From: Pseudomonas sp. GM79
Lineage (GTDB): Bacteria > Pseudomonadota > Gammaproteobacteria > Pseudomonadales > Pseudomonadaceae
Reading direction: 5' to 3'
Assembly: GCF_000282495.1 (NCBI RefSeq)
Contig: NZ_AKJE01000088.1
Location: 1 to 55,754 of the forward strand
Length of the DNA stretch: 55,754 nucleotides
The translations under genes were made by a program, and so were the position numbers. The notes under the pieces are model-generated. The model saw nothing but the letters and a program-made list of their open reading frames with translations, did no database searches and had not been told where the DNA came from. Shown in pieces: positions 16,591-25,437 of the stretch; position 1 is the stretch's first letter; each line of letters begins with the position of its first letter.

Positions 16591-17873
16591 ACGTGCCGCC
16601 GTCTGAGGCAAGTGTGTTCCAGGCTGCGGGATGCTGGGCACAAAAAGCGCGTGAATTGGACCGTTACCGCTGGAAGCTGCTGCGCGAGCGTCATGGTCGC
16701 TGCGGCAGCTTGTTGCGTCTGGTTCGTGATGTGCTGGTGGATGTGGCGGTCGGGATTCGCGCCAAAGCGTGCTTGAGTGGTTCGGTTGTCTCTGCGCCCT
16801 GTGAGGTGCTGTTGCTGCATTCGGCGCCAAAGTCCATGGCGTTGCAACGCAAGAATATTCTGATCGAGGGCCTGCGCAAGCGCGGGCACCACCTGACAGA
16901 GGCCGCGTTACGTTCGCCATCGGACGCCTGCGCCCAGCGCATGCTCCTGGCGCCGCCGCAGCCTGTGCCGCTGCGTTATCTGGTGTACGCCGCCCATGCC
17001 CAGTGGCTGGTGACGACGTATTCGCCCAAGGTACTGATCAACGAACGCAACGGTAGTCTTCATGCGCCGTTCCTGCGCCTGGCATTGGCTGCGCGTGGTG
17101 CCCGATTGCTGCAACTGGCCCATGCCACGACGCTGGAATCTTCTCGGCGACTGGGGATGAACGATTACGACTATTACGGCGTCTTTGGCCATAGTTCGCT
17201 GGTTGCCTTGCAGGAAAGAACATTGCGATTCGGTGAGTCGACGGTGGTGTTGATCGGTTCTTACCTCGCCGATGAAACCTATGATCTGCCAGTTGCCGAT
17301 CCTGCTCTCCATACGTTGTTGATTCTGGGGGTTGGCCCTGATCGGGAAAAAGAACCGGGCTATCAGCGCACCTATCAGTTACTGCGCACCTGGGCCGAGC
17401 AGCATCCGCATTATCGCGTGCTGTTCAAGCGTCATCCGCGCAGCAAGGCGCAATTCTGGAGCGATGCCGCTGCGCAGTTAGCCAACATCGACTTGCTGGA
17501 CAGCAAGTGTTCACTGGCGGACGCTCTGGCGCAGGCCAGCGTTGTGGTCAATATCATGTCCAATGCTGGTATCGAGGCAGGGCTGGCGGGCCGGCCGGTA
17601 ATCCATGTGAATGCGGGCAGCGATGTGGATATTTTCTCTCACTCGCTGTTTTTTGGGCCTCAAGTGCGCGATGAGCATGAGTTTTCCCGCCAGCTACAAG
17701 CGCTTGAGCAGGATTATCCGGGGCATGTGGCCCAGGCCCGGCGTTTTGCCGATTACCACCTGGTATACGGTTCTCAGGGTTTGGCAAAGACCATTCAACT
17801 GGTTGATAACTTGCTGCGAGGCGCAGACCCTGCACGTGACTTCGAGACCTTCAGGCTGTCTGCCGCCGGCTGA
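16587..17873 (+). CDS. Unassigned capsule/GT-B-like protein in LPS cluster
   Basis: About 428 residues from GTG at 16587, which overlaps the previous stop. No membrane segments. Residues resemble GT-B capsule-type transferases: INERNGSLHAPFLRLALAARGARLLQLAHA in the middle (lipid/sugar-acceptor side), HYRVLFKRHPRSK, then VVNIMSNAGIEAGLAGRPVIHVN, where 'NSS/NAGIEA...GRPVI' is the usual donor-site turn of CDP-glycerol- or KpsS/Ssg-like enzymes. I cannot name the family firmly. Context (wapO, GT2 upstream; ssg, waaL downstream) points to outer-core or O-chain assembly. The upstream open frame from 16467 lies inside the GT2 gene and is not the start. Confidence 0.75.
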   Translation: MNVPPSEASVFQAAGCWAQKARELDRYRWKLLRERHGRCGSLLRLVRDVLVDVAVGIRAKACLSGSVVSAPCEVLLLHSAPKSMALQRKNILIEGLRKRGHHLTEAALRSPSDACAQRMLLAPPQPVPLRYLVYAAHAQWLVTTYSPKVLINERNGSLHAPFLRLALAARGARLLQLAHATTLESSRRLGMNDYDYYGVFGHSSLVALQERTLRFGESTVVLIGSYLADETYDLPVADPALHTLLILGVGPDREKEPGYQRTYQLLRTWAEQHPHYRVLFKRHPRSKAQFWSDAAAQLANIDLLDSKCSLADALAQASVVVNIMSNAGIEAGLAGRPVIHVNAGSDVDIFSHSLFFGPQVRDEHEFSRQLQALEQDYPGHVAQARRFADYHLVYGSQGLAKTIQLVDNLLRGADPARDFETFRLSAAG

Positions 17874-17891
17874 CACTGACGGCACCAGGGC

Positions 17892-18524
17892 TTAAGGGGT
17901 GAGCGCCAGGCTCAATTCGCGTCCACTGCACACACGTTGGTGGTTCAGGTAATGCTCAAGGAACTGGTTGTCCTTGAGTAGCCACTCGCGATCCTGGCGA
18001 TAGCGCAACATATGCTTGAAATTGCGCAGGCGCAGGCCTTTGCGCAGCGGCTTGCGATAGGCGCGCAGGTCAGCGATGTCGATCAGCCCCAGCGTGTTTT
18101 CAGGCGTCAATACCACATTGCCCAAGTGCGCGGAGCGAAAGTAAATGCCGTCCTCATGCAGGCGTGCAATGAACTCACCCAGCTGTGCCCGGAGAAATTC
18201 GTTGTTGTCGGTGCCTAGCAACTGACGCAGGGTGCGACCTGGCAGAGGGTCGTAATGCACGGCATCGCGCTCGATGCTGGGGATGCGATAAATCTGGCGA
18301 ACCGTTGGGCATTCGATATTGCGTTCGTGCAGTGCTCGGCAGTTGTCGGCGAAGCGCCGGGCGTAAGGCGCCCAAAGCGCAGAAGTCAGCAGGCGTTTAC
18401 GGCGAAACAGCTTGAGCATCGAGCCATCGGCCAGGCACAAGACTTTATCCCCTTTACCATCGGCCTCGAGAACGTCGGCGCCCTCGCGCATGTTGAGATA
18501 AGCGGTATGGTCGAGCGTTTGCAT
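17892..18524 (-). CDS. Small kinase-like protein (LPS kinase family), catalytic Asp replaced
   Basis: 210 residues, convergent with the preceding gene (18-base gap). Recognisable kinase features: DGSMLKLFRRK (ATP lysine), LHEDGIYFRSAHLGNVVL as the catalytic loop and LGLIDIADL for the metal-binding Asp (149). In the loop, Ser131 occupies the position of the catalytic Asp (compare HGDxHxGN), while Asn136 is kept. ATG at 18524 has GGAG five bases upstream. Similar proteins are often called toluene-tolerance or lipopolysaccharide kinase; PA4998 of PAO1 may be its counterpart. The only minus-strand gene in the LPS cluster. Confidence 0.75.
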   Translation of the reverse strand: MQTLDHTAYLNMREGADVLEADGKGDKVLCLADGSMLKLFRRKRLLTSALWAPYARRFADNCRALHERNIECPTVRQIYRIPSIERDAVHYDPLPGRTLRQLLGTDNNEFLRAQLGEFIARLHEDGIYFRSAHLGNVVLTPENTLGLIDIADLRAYRKPLRKGLRLRNFKHMLRYRQDREWLLKDNQFLEHYLNHQRVCSGRELSLALTP

Positions 18525-18604
18525 CAAGGCTCCAAGGCTTGGCCTGATGGGATGGTCAGCCGGCTATGTTACCGCAGTGCGCATGCTGCAAAAAACCGCT
18601 GTGG

Positions 18605-18616
18605 TACAATCGCCGC
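18605..18616 (+). promoter_or_regulatory. -10-like element upstream of ssg
   Basis: TACAAT at 18605-18610 followed by CGCCGC, the form seen at other promoters here. No convincing -35. If used, the leader to ssg is about 190 bases and contains no convincing gene; I see nothing else in the 18525-18806 gap. Confidence 0.35.
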
Positions 18617-18806
18617 ACTTTTTAAGAGGCAGTTGCCCGTTCACGGGGTTGCCTGGCGCAATACCACAGAGTGCTTGCTTCTGATTCTTGGTTTTATACT
18701 TCTATACGCGGACGGGCGAATAACAGGGTGTTGATGTCTGCGGACGTGTCGCACGTGGTTATATTGCGCTTTGGCGGGTGGATGCGGCCTATTTTTTGGA
18801 CACCCT

Positions 18807-19919
18807 ATGACGACAATGCTGTTCATTTCCTTGGCCAAGCATCAAGGCCTCTATTTCAATCGGTTACTCAACGAGACCGAGCTACAAGGTAAAGTCGTTA
18901 CCCCGCCACAGATGCCTTGGCCAAAGCTGTCGCATGCATCCAGAGTGCTTTCGCGAATCGACTGGCCGAGCCTGATCGAAGAAAAATGCGAGGAGCGGCG
19001 CGTCAAGAATAAAAACGACGGTCGCTTGTATCGTCTACTGTTACGTCTTGAGCTGATCTGGATGGCGCTACGCGCTCAGGCGTTGCTTGATCGCGAGCAC
19101 CCCGATGCGCTGGTGTTCTGGAATGGTTCCCACCGCTACTGCCGATTGCTGACGGCCTTGGCGCCGGCGGGTTGCAAGACGTTCTTTTTCGAGAACGGCT
19201 TGTTGCCCGATACCACCACCGTTGATCCGCGGGGCGTGAACTACCTGAATGCCGTTCCGCGCGAAGCCGGTTTTTATCTCAACTATCCTTATCCGGTTCC
19301 TGAAAATCAGGCAGCACCCGTGCTGATTCCACGCCAGCCTCGCACCAGCGGCCCGGCCCCGATTGTGCTTCCGGAGCAATTCGTCTTTATTCCGTTCCAG
19401 GATGATCGCGATAGCCAGGTTCGGCTGTTTTCTCCCTGGATCAAGAACATGCGCGAGATGTTCGCCTTGGGCGAGCGCTTGGCCAAAGAGACTGGATTGA
19501 CAGTGGTGTTCAAGGAGCATCCATCCAGTCGCGAAACGTATCCTGAGTTGCATGAGCGTACTCACGACCGCCTTTTGTTCGCCAACGGTAATGCCACTCA
19601 GCAGTTGATCGAGTCCAGCCAGTTTGTGATCACGCTGAACTCGACGGTCGGCCTGGAAAGCCTGCTTTTGGGTAAGCCCGTGCTGACCCTGGGTCAGGCG
19701 TTTTTCAATATTGAGGGGTTGGTAATGCATGCCGACAACGCCGAGCAGGTGATGGAACTGGCGCGTGCATTCCCGCAATGGCCACTCGATGAGCGGTTGA
19801 GGCGTAACTTCCTCCACTACCTCTCCGAGCACTACTGCATCAAGGGTGGCTGGAAGAACGCCGACAAGGCCCAGTTGCAGCGGGTCGCCAATCGAATGCT
19901 GGGTAAAGCCGAGTGCTGA
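18807..19919 (+). CDS. ssg: Ssg-like glycosyltransferase (capsule-synthesis family)
   Basis: 370 residues, cytoplasmic. The block FFENGLLPDTTTVDPRGVNYL (residues about 130-150) and TVVFKEHPSSRE followed by VITLNSTVGLESLLLGKPVLTLG mark the KpsC/S-like Capsule_synth fold. The PAO1 counterpart is Ssg (PA5001), needed for normal LPS/O-antigen and exopolysaccharide. ATG at 18807 has TTGGA eight bases upstream; a second Met follows three codons later. The stop overlaps waaL, so ssg-waaL form an operon. Exact sugar transferred is not known from sequence. Confidence 0.75.
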   Translation: MTTMLFISLAKHQGLYFNRLLNETELQGKVVTPPQMPWPKLSHASRVLSRIDWPSLIEEKCEERRVKNKNDGRLYRLLLRLELIWMALRAQALLDREHPDALVFWNGSHRYCRLLTALAPAGCKTFFFENGLLPDTTTVDPRGVNYLNAVPREAGFYLNYPYPVPENQAAPVLIPRQPRTSGPAPIVLPEQFVFIPFQDDRDSQVRLFSPWIKNMREMFALGERLAKETGLTVVFKEHPSSRETYPELHERTHDRLLFANGNATQQLIESSQFVITLNSTVGLESLLLGKPVLTLGQAFFNIEGLVMHADNAEQVMELARAFPQWPLDERLRRNFLHYLSEHYCIKGGWKNADKAQLQRVANRMLGKAEC

Positions 19920-21136
19920 CAGGAATGAAGAAGTTTTTCGGTAAGGAAGTCCTGGAAGTGTGGGCGTCTATCGGTTTTCTTGTGCTGCTGTGTGGGGCAT
20001 GGGTACTGCCGGACAACAAGCTATATCACCAGATGATGATTTTCCTGCTGTGGCTGCCCGCCCTGTTGGCGCTGTTCCATCGGGATTTTCGCGTAATGCT
20101 CAAGCAACCGGAGTGCGTCCTTTTTGTTTTCTTCGTGGCCTGGACGTTACTGGTGCTGATGGTTGAGGGTGGCAATAATATCCTGGGCAAAAGCAAGGTG
20201 ACGCTCTATGTGGCCCTTACCCTGTTGGGCGTGCTACTGGCTGCCCAGAACCGCAAGTGGCGGTTGGAGTCGATGTTGTTGTACGCATCGATCATGGGCG
20301 GTTTCTTTGCTGCGGCTTCCTGGGTCTACTTTTATGAAGTGTCCGCTCAACCTTTCAGCGGCAGGCTGATTGCCATTGGCTTGTGGGACACTGCAATCAT
20401 GGCCGCGCATGCGGTGGGTGCCTTGCTGATTCTTGGCGTATTTACGTTGCAAACCAAGCGCTTCAATCCCTGGCTAATGGTGTTGGTGCTGATTCCGGCG
20501 CTGGGATATGCGTTATTCCTGGGTTTCAGCCAAACCCGTGGTGTGTGGATTGGCTTGTTGGCCTGTCTCTTCGTGATGGGAGTGGCGCGACCGTCGCGCC
20601 TGGCAGGCGGGCTGATCATTCTGGTGGTGCTGGGGTTGGCGTCCGTTGCTGTGTTCAAGCCGGAAATTCTCTTGCAGCGCGGTGTTTCTTTCCGTCCCGA
20701 GCTATGGAACGGCGGCGTTCAATTGATGCTGGATCATTGGGCGATGGGGTTGGGATTCCATGAGTACCTGATTCCTGTCCCCGAAATCGGACAGGCATTC
20801 AAGCATCCGCACAACCTGTTTCTGGATATCGGTGTGCGTCTCGGAGTCCCTGGCCTGCTGCTGTTCGGCTGGCTGTGGCTGGCAACTGGCTGGCGTGGCT
20901 GGATTTCGCGCGCGCAGCCACTGGGGCAGGCATTGTTGGCTCTTTGGGTATTTTCCGGGGCGTCACTGATGACTGATGGCATTGGCCTCTGGCTCAAGCC
21001 CAATGCCGACTGGTTGATCACCTGGTTGCCGATTGCCTTGAGTATCGTACTGGCCGCTCGTGGGAGCAATGCAACCAAGGATTTCGTCTGGAGTGTTGCA
21101 ACTCCTGATGCGCGTGGTCCGGTAGCGAAATGCTAA
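19913..21136 (+). CDS. waaL: O-antigen ligase
   Basis: 407-residue polytopic inner-membrane protein, about 10-12 hydrophobic segments, that joins undecaprenyl-linked O-antigen to lipid A-core on the periplasmic side. The large periplasmic-loop signature of the Wzy_C/WaaL family is present: SFRPELWNGGVQLM and then HPHNLFLDIGVRLG near residue 300, with the conserved His. GTG at 19913 overlaps the ssg stop; an ATG four codons on is possible but its AGGA is too close. PAO1 WaaL is PA4999. Confidence 0.9.
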   Translation: MLTGMKKFFGKEVLEVWASIGFLVLLCGAWVLPDNKLYHQMMIFLLWLPALLALFHRDFRVMLKQPECVLFVFFVAWTLLVLMVEGGNNILGKSKVTLYVALTLLGVLLAAQNRKWRLESMLLYASIMGGFFAAASWVYFYEVSAQPFSGRLIAIGLWDTAIMAAHAVGALLILGVFTLQTKRFNPWLMVLVLIPALGYALFLGFSQTRGVWIGLLACLFVMGVARPSRLAGGLIILVVLGLASVAVFKPEILLQRGVSFRPELWNGGVQLMLDHWAMGLGFHEYLIPVPEIGQAFKHPHNLFLDIGVRLGVPGLLLFGWLWLATGWRGWISRAQPLGQALLALWVFSGASLMTDGIGLWLKPNADWLITWLPIALSIVLAARGSNATKDFVWSVATPDARGPVAKC

Positions 21137-21170
21137 AGCGTTTCGGCCCCTCGTCCGGGCTGAGCCGATG

Positions 21171-21194
21171 TTGTAATTCGTTCGCTGTTACAAT
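21171..21194. promoter_or_regulatory. Inverted repeat and -10-like element before msbA
   Basis: TTGTAA at 21171-21176 and TTACAA at 21188-21193 form an inverted repeat with an 11-base spacer; TACAAT at 21189-21194 could serve as the -10 of msbA. The repeat would overlap the promoter. No good -35 is seen at the standard spacing. Confidence 0.35.
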
Positions 21195-21236
21195 CCACAG
21201 GTTGTCTGTCTTTTTCAAACGTACGAGGCGTGCCGA

Positions 21237-23027
21237 ATGGCCAATTCCGACCAGCAATCAAGCATGAAGATTTACCTGCGGTTGCTGAAATACGTGCTCC
21301 CGTACTGGGGCGCTTTCGCCCTCAGTATTGTCGGCTTCGTGCTATTCGCATCTAGCCAGCCGATGTTGGCGGATATGCTCAAACATTTTCTCGACGCCTT
21401 GCAAAAACCCAATGACACCAAGTTTCTGGGTGTCTCGCTGGTACTCGGCGTACCGTTATTGATTGTGCTGATTGCCGTCTACCAGGGTATCGGCTCATTT
21501 CTGGGTAACTATTACCTGGCCAAGGTTGCCCGTGGTGTGGTCCACGACCTGCGTTGCGCCTTGTTCGACAACCTGTTGACCCTGCCTAACCGCTACTTCG
21601 ACAACAACAACTCCGGGCACCTGATTTCCCGTATTACCTATAACGTGACAATGGTTACCGGTGCCGCCACCGATGCGATCAAAGTGGTGATCCGTGAAGG
21701 CCTGACGGTGGTGTTCCTGTTCGGTTACCTGCTGTACAGCAACTGGAAAATGACCCTGGTATTGCTGGCGATCCTGCCGGTCATCGCGATTCTGGTGAGT
21801 AGCGCCAGCAAAAAATTTCGCAAGCAAAGCAAGAAAATCCAGGTGGCGATGGGCGATGTGACCCATGTGGCTTCGGAGACGATCCAGGGCTACCGCGTGG
21901 TTCGCAGCTTTGGCGGTGAGACTTACGAAATCGAGCGTTTCCACAAGGCCAGCGCCGACAACATGAACCGCAGCCTGGGCATGACCCGCACCCAATCGAT
22001 CTACACCCCAATGCTGCAACTGGTGATTTACATCGGCATGGCCGTGTTGATGTATCTGGTGCTTTACCTTCGCGGCGATGCCTCTGCTGGCGAACTGGTT
22101 GCTTACATCACCGCTGCCGGTTTGTTGCCCAAGCCGATTCGTCAGTTGTCGGAAGTCAGCGCCACGATCCAGAAAGGACTGGCCGGTGCGGAGAGCATTT
22201 TCGAGCAGCTCGACGAAGAACCGGAAGTCGATACGGGCACCAAGGAAATGGTGCGCGTCAGCGGTCGCCTGGAAGTGCGTAACCTGAGCTTCCAGTACCC
22301 GGGCACCGAGAAACTCGTGCTCAACGATATTTCCTTTACCGCCGAAGAGGGCCAGATGGTTGCTTTGGTGGGGCGTTCAGGCAGCGGCAAATCCACCTTG
22401 GCCAACCTGATTCCGCGTTTCTATCACCACGACAAGGGCCAGATCCTGCTCGACGGTATGGATGTCGAGGAATACAAGCTGACCAACCTGCGTCGTCACA
22501 TTGCCCTGGTGACCCAGCAGGTCACCCTGTTCAACGACAGCGTCACCAACAACATTGCCTACGGCGACCTCGCCGGCGCACCGTTCGAAGATGTGCGCAA
22601 GGCAGCCGAAGATGCCTACGCCGCCGAGTTCATCGAGCAAATGCCTCAAGGCTACGACACCCTTGTGGGCGAAAACGGTGTGCTGCTTTCCGGCGGTCAG
22701 CGCCAGCGTCTGGCGATTGCCCGGGCACTGCTCAAGAATGCGCCATTGCTGATTCTCGATGAGGCTACCTCGGCCCTCGACACCGAATCCGAGCGCCACA
22801 TTCAGGCGGCTCTGGAACAAGTAATGAAGGGCCGTACCACGCTGGTGATCGCTCACCGCTTGTCGACCATCGAGAAGGCTGACCTGATCCTGTTGATGGA
22901 CCAGGGCCGCATCGTCGAACGCGGCACCCACGCCGAGTTGTTGGCGTTGAACGGTCACTACGCACGCCTGCACGAGAAGGACTTCGTCGAAAGCACCGAC
23001 GAGGCGATGACGGAGTCCCACGTTTGA
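21237..23027 (+). CDS. msbA: Lipid A-core flippase, ABC transporter
   Basis: 596 residues: six-helix transmembrane domain followed by an ATPase domain, as in MsbA homodimers that flip core-lipid A to the periplasmic leaflet. ATPase motifs: Walker A GRSGSGKST near residue 378, Q-loop VTQQVTLF, signature LSGGQRQR near 484, Walker B LLILDEATSALD near 504, H-loop IAHRLS near 538. ATG at 21237 chosen; a second ATG at codon 10 is possible. Its stop overlaps the TTG start of the mig-14-like gene, so the two are probably translated together. Confidence 0.95.
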   Translation: MANSDQQSSMKIYLRLLKYVLPYWGAFALSIVGFVLFASSQPMLADMLKHFLDALQKPNDTKFLGVSLVLGVPLLIVLIAVYQGIGSFLGNYYLAKVARGVVHDLRCALFDNLLTLPNRYFDNNNSGHLISRITYNVTMVTGAATDAIKVVIREGLTVVFLFGYLLYSNWKMTLVLLAILPVIAILVSSASKKFRKQSKKIQVAMGDVTHVASETIQGYRVVRSFGGETYEIERFHKASADNMNRSLGMTRTQSIYTPMLQLVIYIGMAVLMYLVLYLRGDASAGELVAYITAAGLLPKPIRQLSEVSATIQKGLAGAESIFEQLDEEPEVDTGTKEMVRVSGRLEVRNLSFQYPGTEKLVLNDISFTAEEGQMVALVGRSGSGKSTLANLIPRFYHHDKGQILLDGMDVEEYKLTNLRRHIALVTQQVTLFNDSVTNNIAYGDLAGAPFEDVRKAAEDAYAAEFIEQMPQGYDTLVGENGVLLSGGQRQRLAIARALLKNAPLLILDEATSALDTESERHIQAALEQVMKGRTTLVIAHRLSTIEKADLILLMDQGRIVERGTHAELLALNGHYARLHEKDFVESTDEAMTESHV

Positions 23028-23923
23028 TTTTGAGTTACTGGCGAGCCTGGAGAGAAAGCGGTTGGGCGCCCATCGATGCAACGGCTTATAGCCAGGCCTG
23101 GCAACAGTTCGGCGGCAGCGTGGCGACTCATCCCGAAGTGGTTGAGCGTCTGGCAGGGCTGGTAGGCATCCCGGTGCGTTATCTGGGCTGGTTCGTCGAC
23201 GGTGAGTTGTGCGCCGCGATGCCGACCTGGGGCCGTCATGTGGCTTTGTCCAAGGAAGTGCTCAAGCGTGAAGGCAAACGTGGCCTGCTCGATCTTGGCA
23301 ATGCCGAGATCATCCTGCCGGTTGCCGAAGACGTCCAGGTTCGTGTGCGGCATCGCGCGCGTTATGTGTCCGAGCTCAATGCCCCAAACATCACCGGTCT
23401 CGCTGAGCAACCTGAAGGCCTGGCGCTGGCTCGTGAGCCCGAGGACTACAGCAAGAAGTTTCGCTACAACCAGCGTCGTGACCAGCGTTTGCTTGAAGAG
23501 GCGGGTGGCATCATCCGACCGATGCTGGAGCTGGGCGCCAGCGAACAGGCCACCATCTATGCTGACCTGTTCCAGCGCCGCTGGAACTTTGAAGCACCGG
23601 GCAAGGCGCGTCTTTCTGAAGTGTTCAGCCTGTTGCGTGAGTTCATGACCGGGTCGTTGATTTACCTGAACGACGAACCGGTGGCGATCCAGATTCTGTA
23701 CCGGGTCGAGGCGCCCAAGTGGGTCAGCCTGGAATACATTAACGGCGGTGTCGACCCGCAAAACCGCGAGTTCAGCCCTGGCAGTGTACTCAGCTTCGTC
23801 AACACTCAAGCCGCATGGGAGCAGGCCCGCGCCGTGGGCAAGCCGCTGCGTTACTCGTTCGGCCGCGCCGATCGCGAATACAAGGATCGCTGGTGTCACC
23901 GGGTTCCGGTCTATCAGGTTTGA
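23024..23923 (+). CDS. Mig-14 family protein
   Basis: 299 residues; matches the Mig-14 family (PA5003 in PAO1), inner-membrane-associated factors linked to resistance to cationic antimicrobial peptides; the fold is GNAT/FemX-like. Features: RYLGWFVDGELCAAMPTWG, KKFRYNQRRDQRLLEEAGG, and the C-terminal FGRADREYKDRWCHRVPVYQV. The start is a TTG overlapping the msbA stop by four bases, so it depends on msbA translation. In PAO1 the mig-14 and dnpA counterparts lie upstream of ssg; here they sit between msbA and hldE. Confidence 0.82.
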   Translation: MILSYWRAWRESGWAPIDATAYSQAWQQFGGSVATHPEVVERLAGLVGIPVRYLGWFVDGELCAAMPTWGRHVALSKEVLKREGKRGLLDLGNAEIILPVAEDVQVRVRHRARYVSELNAPNITGLAEQPEGLALAREPEDYSKKFRYNQRRDQRLLEEAGGIIRPMLELGASEQATIYADLFQRRWNFEAPGKARLSEVFSLLREFMTGSLIYLNDEPVAIQILYRVEAPKWVSLEYINGGVDPQNREFSPGSVLSFVNTQAAWEQARAVGKPLRYSFGRADREYKDRWCHRVPVYQV

Positions 23924-23939
23924 GCGAGGACAGGCAGTC

Positions 23940-25361
23940 ATGAGCGCACGCAAGCAACAATTGCTTAAACGCCATCGCCAACGCAAACGTGTGGTGCTGA
24001 TCGGTGCGTTGTTGGCTGCATTACTATTTGGCATTTTTGTCGCATGGTGGCCGTTGCCGCTGTTCTTGCTGCTGGGCTGGATCGCCCATGAGGCCTGGTT
24101 CGCCGACCATCTGTTCTATGCCCCGAGCGACGATTATCGCTATGACTTCCCGGCGGGTACGCCGCAATTCCCCATCACCCTGGCCAATGGTGTCTTGCAG
24201 GTGGCGGGGGACTTTGGCGTGGCGCAAACCCTGGTTTTGCAGGTGCGGGTCAAGAGCCATTGGCTAGGGCGCTTTCTTGATCCCCAGGTATGGATCGGTG
24301 ACGACCGTCAGGATCTGGAGCGCGGTGTCGCGGGAGAGCGTTTTCTCAATCTGTCCGGGCAAGGTTCGGCGCTGGCTGCCGGGACCCTGACCTTACGTGG
24401 ACGCTTTTGCAGCCTGGCGCCACAGGCAACTTTGCACGCCCTGAATAATCCGGATTTTGCTCAGCAGCGCCTGCTCATCATCGCCCCCCATGCCGATGAT
24501 GCTGAACTGGCGGCTTTCGGTCTCTATAGCCGGGCGTCGGAGGTGGCTATTGTCACACTGACCCAAGGCGAGATTGAGGCCGAAAACTATCGCGATATGG
24601 GTCTCGACACCGCTCAGGCCGCCCGTCTGAAGGGGCGCCTGCGCAGTTGGGATAGCCTGGCAGTGCCGCTGTGGGGCGGGGTGGCGCAACAGCAATGTGT
24701 GCAATTGGGCTACTACTGCTTGCAGCTGAATGCGATGGCGCAGCAGCCGGAGCAAAGCTTCGGTTCCCTGGAGTCGGGGGAGAGCGATATACGCGACGTG
24801 CGTCGGCACAATGCCTTGAGCCTGCCGGGTGACGTCGACGGTCAGCCCCATTGGCGCAACCTGGTGGCTGATCTGGCGCGTCTGCTTGAACATCACCGTC
24901 CCGACGCGGTGCTGACGCCCCATCCCGAACTGGATCCTCACAGCGATCATGTCGCCAGCACGCGCGCCTTGATGGACGCGATTGAACTCAGTACCTGGCG
25001 CCCGCGTACCCTGCTGCTCTATGCCAATCACCTGCACGACAACGATCGCTGGCCAATGGGCCCGGCGTGTTATGGCATTGCCCTGCCGCCTACCATCGAG
25101 CCGTTACCGGCCGATGGGCTATGGAGCCCGTTACTGGACGCGCCAACCCGCATGGACAAAGCCATGGCCTTGGGCATGCAGCACGACTTGCAGGGCCGTC
25201 CACCGCTCAAAAAACGTCTGCGCCGGGTGATTCAGCGGTTGTTGGCCGGGCGTCGCTGGCCCCGCACAGGTGAAGACGAGTTCTTCCGCAAAGCGGTGCG
25301 CCGACACGAACTTTTCTGGGTGCGTCCGTTGGATGCCCCTCCACAGGATGACCGCCGCTGA
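23940..25361 (+). CDS. dnpA: PIG-L family de-N-acetylase, DnpA-like
   Basis: 473 residues from ATG 23940 (GAGGA 8-12 bases upstream). One or two hydrophobic segments at about residues 18-50, then a beta-rich part, then a PIG-L/LmbE zinc deacetylase domain with IIAPHADDAELAAFG (residues about 181-195, PHADDAE metal motif) and TPHPELDPHSDHV further on. The PAO1 homologue PA5002 (DnpA) is reported to affect antibiotic persistence; substrate is presumed to be an N-acetylated sugar, possibly of LPS. Sixteen bases after the mig-14-like gene, so part of the msbA unit. Confidence 0.87.
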   Translation: MSARKQQLLKRHRQRKRVVLIGALLAALLFGIFVAWWPLPLFLLLGWIAHEAWFADHLFYAPSDDYRYDFPAGTPQFPITLANGVLQVAGDFGVAQTLVLQVRVKSHWLGRFLDPQVWIGDDRQDLERGVAGERFLNLSGQGSALAAGTLTLRGRFCSLAPQATLHALNNPDFAQQRLLIIAPHADDAELAAFGLYSRASEVAIVTLTQGEIEAENYRDMGLDTAQAARLKGRLRSWDSLAVPLWGGVAQQQCVQLGYYCLQLNAMAQQPEQSFGSLESGESDIRDVRRHNALSLPGDVDGQPHWRNLVADLARLLEHHRPDAVLTPHPELDPHSDHVASTRALMDAIELSTWRPRTLLLYANHLHDNDRWPMGPACYGIALPPTIEPLPADGLWSPLLDAPTRMDKAMALGMQHDLQGRPPLKKRLRRVIQRLLAGRRWPRTGEDEFFRKAVRRHELFWVRPLDAPPQDDRR

Positions 25362-25400
25362 GCCTGTTTGCTCGCGTGCGGCCGCATTCTTTCGCTATGT

Positions 25401-25413
25401 TATTATCCGCGAC
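25401..25413 (+). promoter_or_regulatory. hldE -10-like element
   Basis: TATTAT at 25401-25406 followed by CCGCG, 31 bases before the hldE ATG; no good -35. A TGGAG ribosome site lies seven bases before the ATG. Confidence 0.35.
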
Positions 25414-25437
25414 GCTTTTATTGCCCCTGGAGTTTCC

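Noticed and set aside
18671..18892. Short open frame upstream of ssg (73 codons)
   Set aside because: It overlaps the ssg start in another frame, has no clear ribosome site and no resemblance to a known protein.
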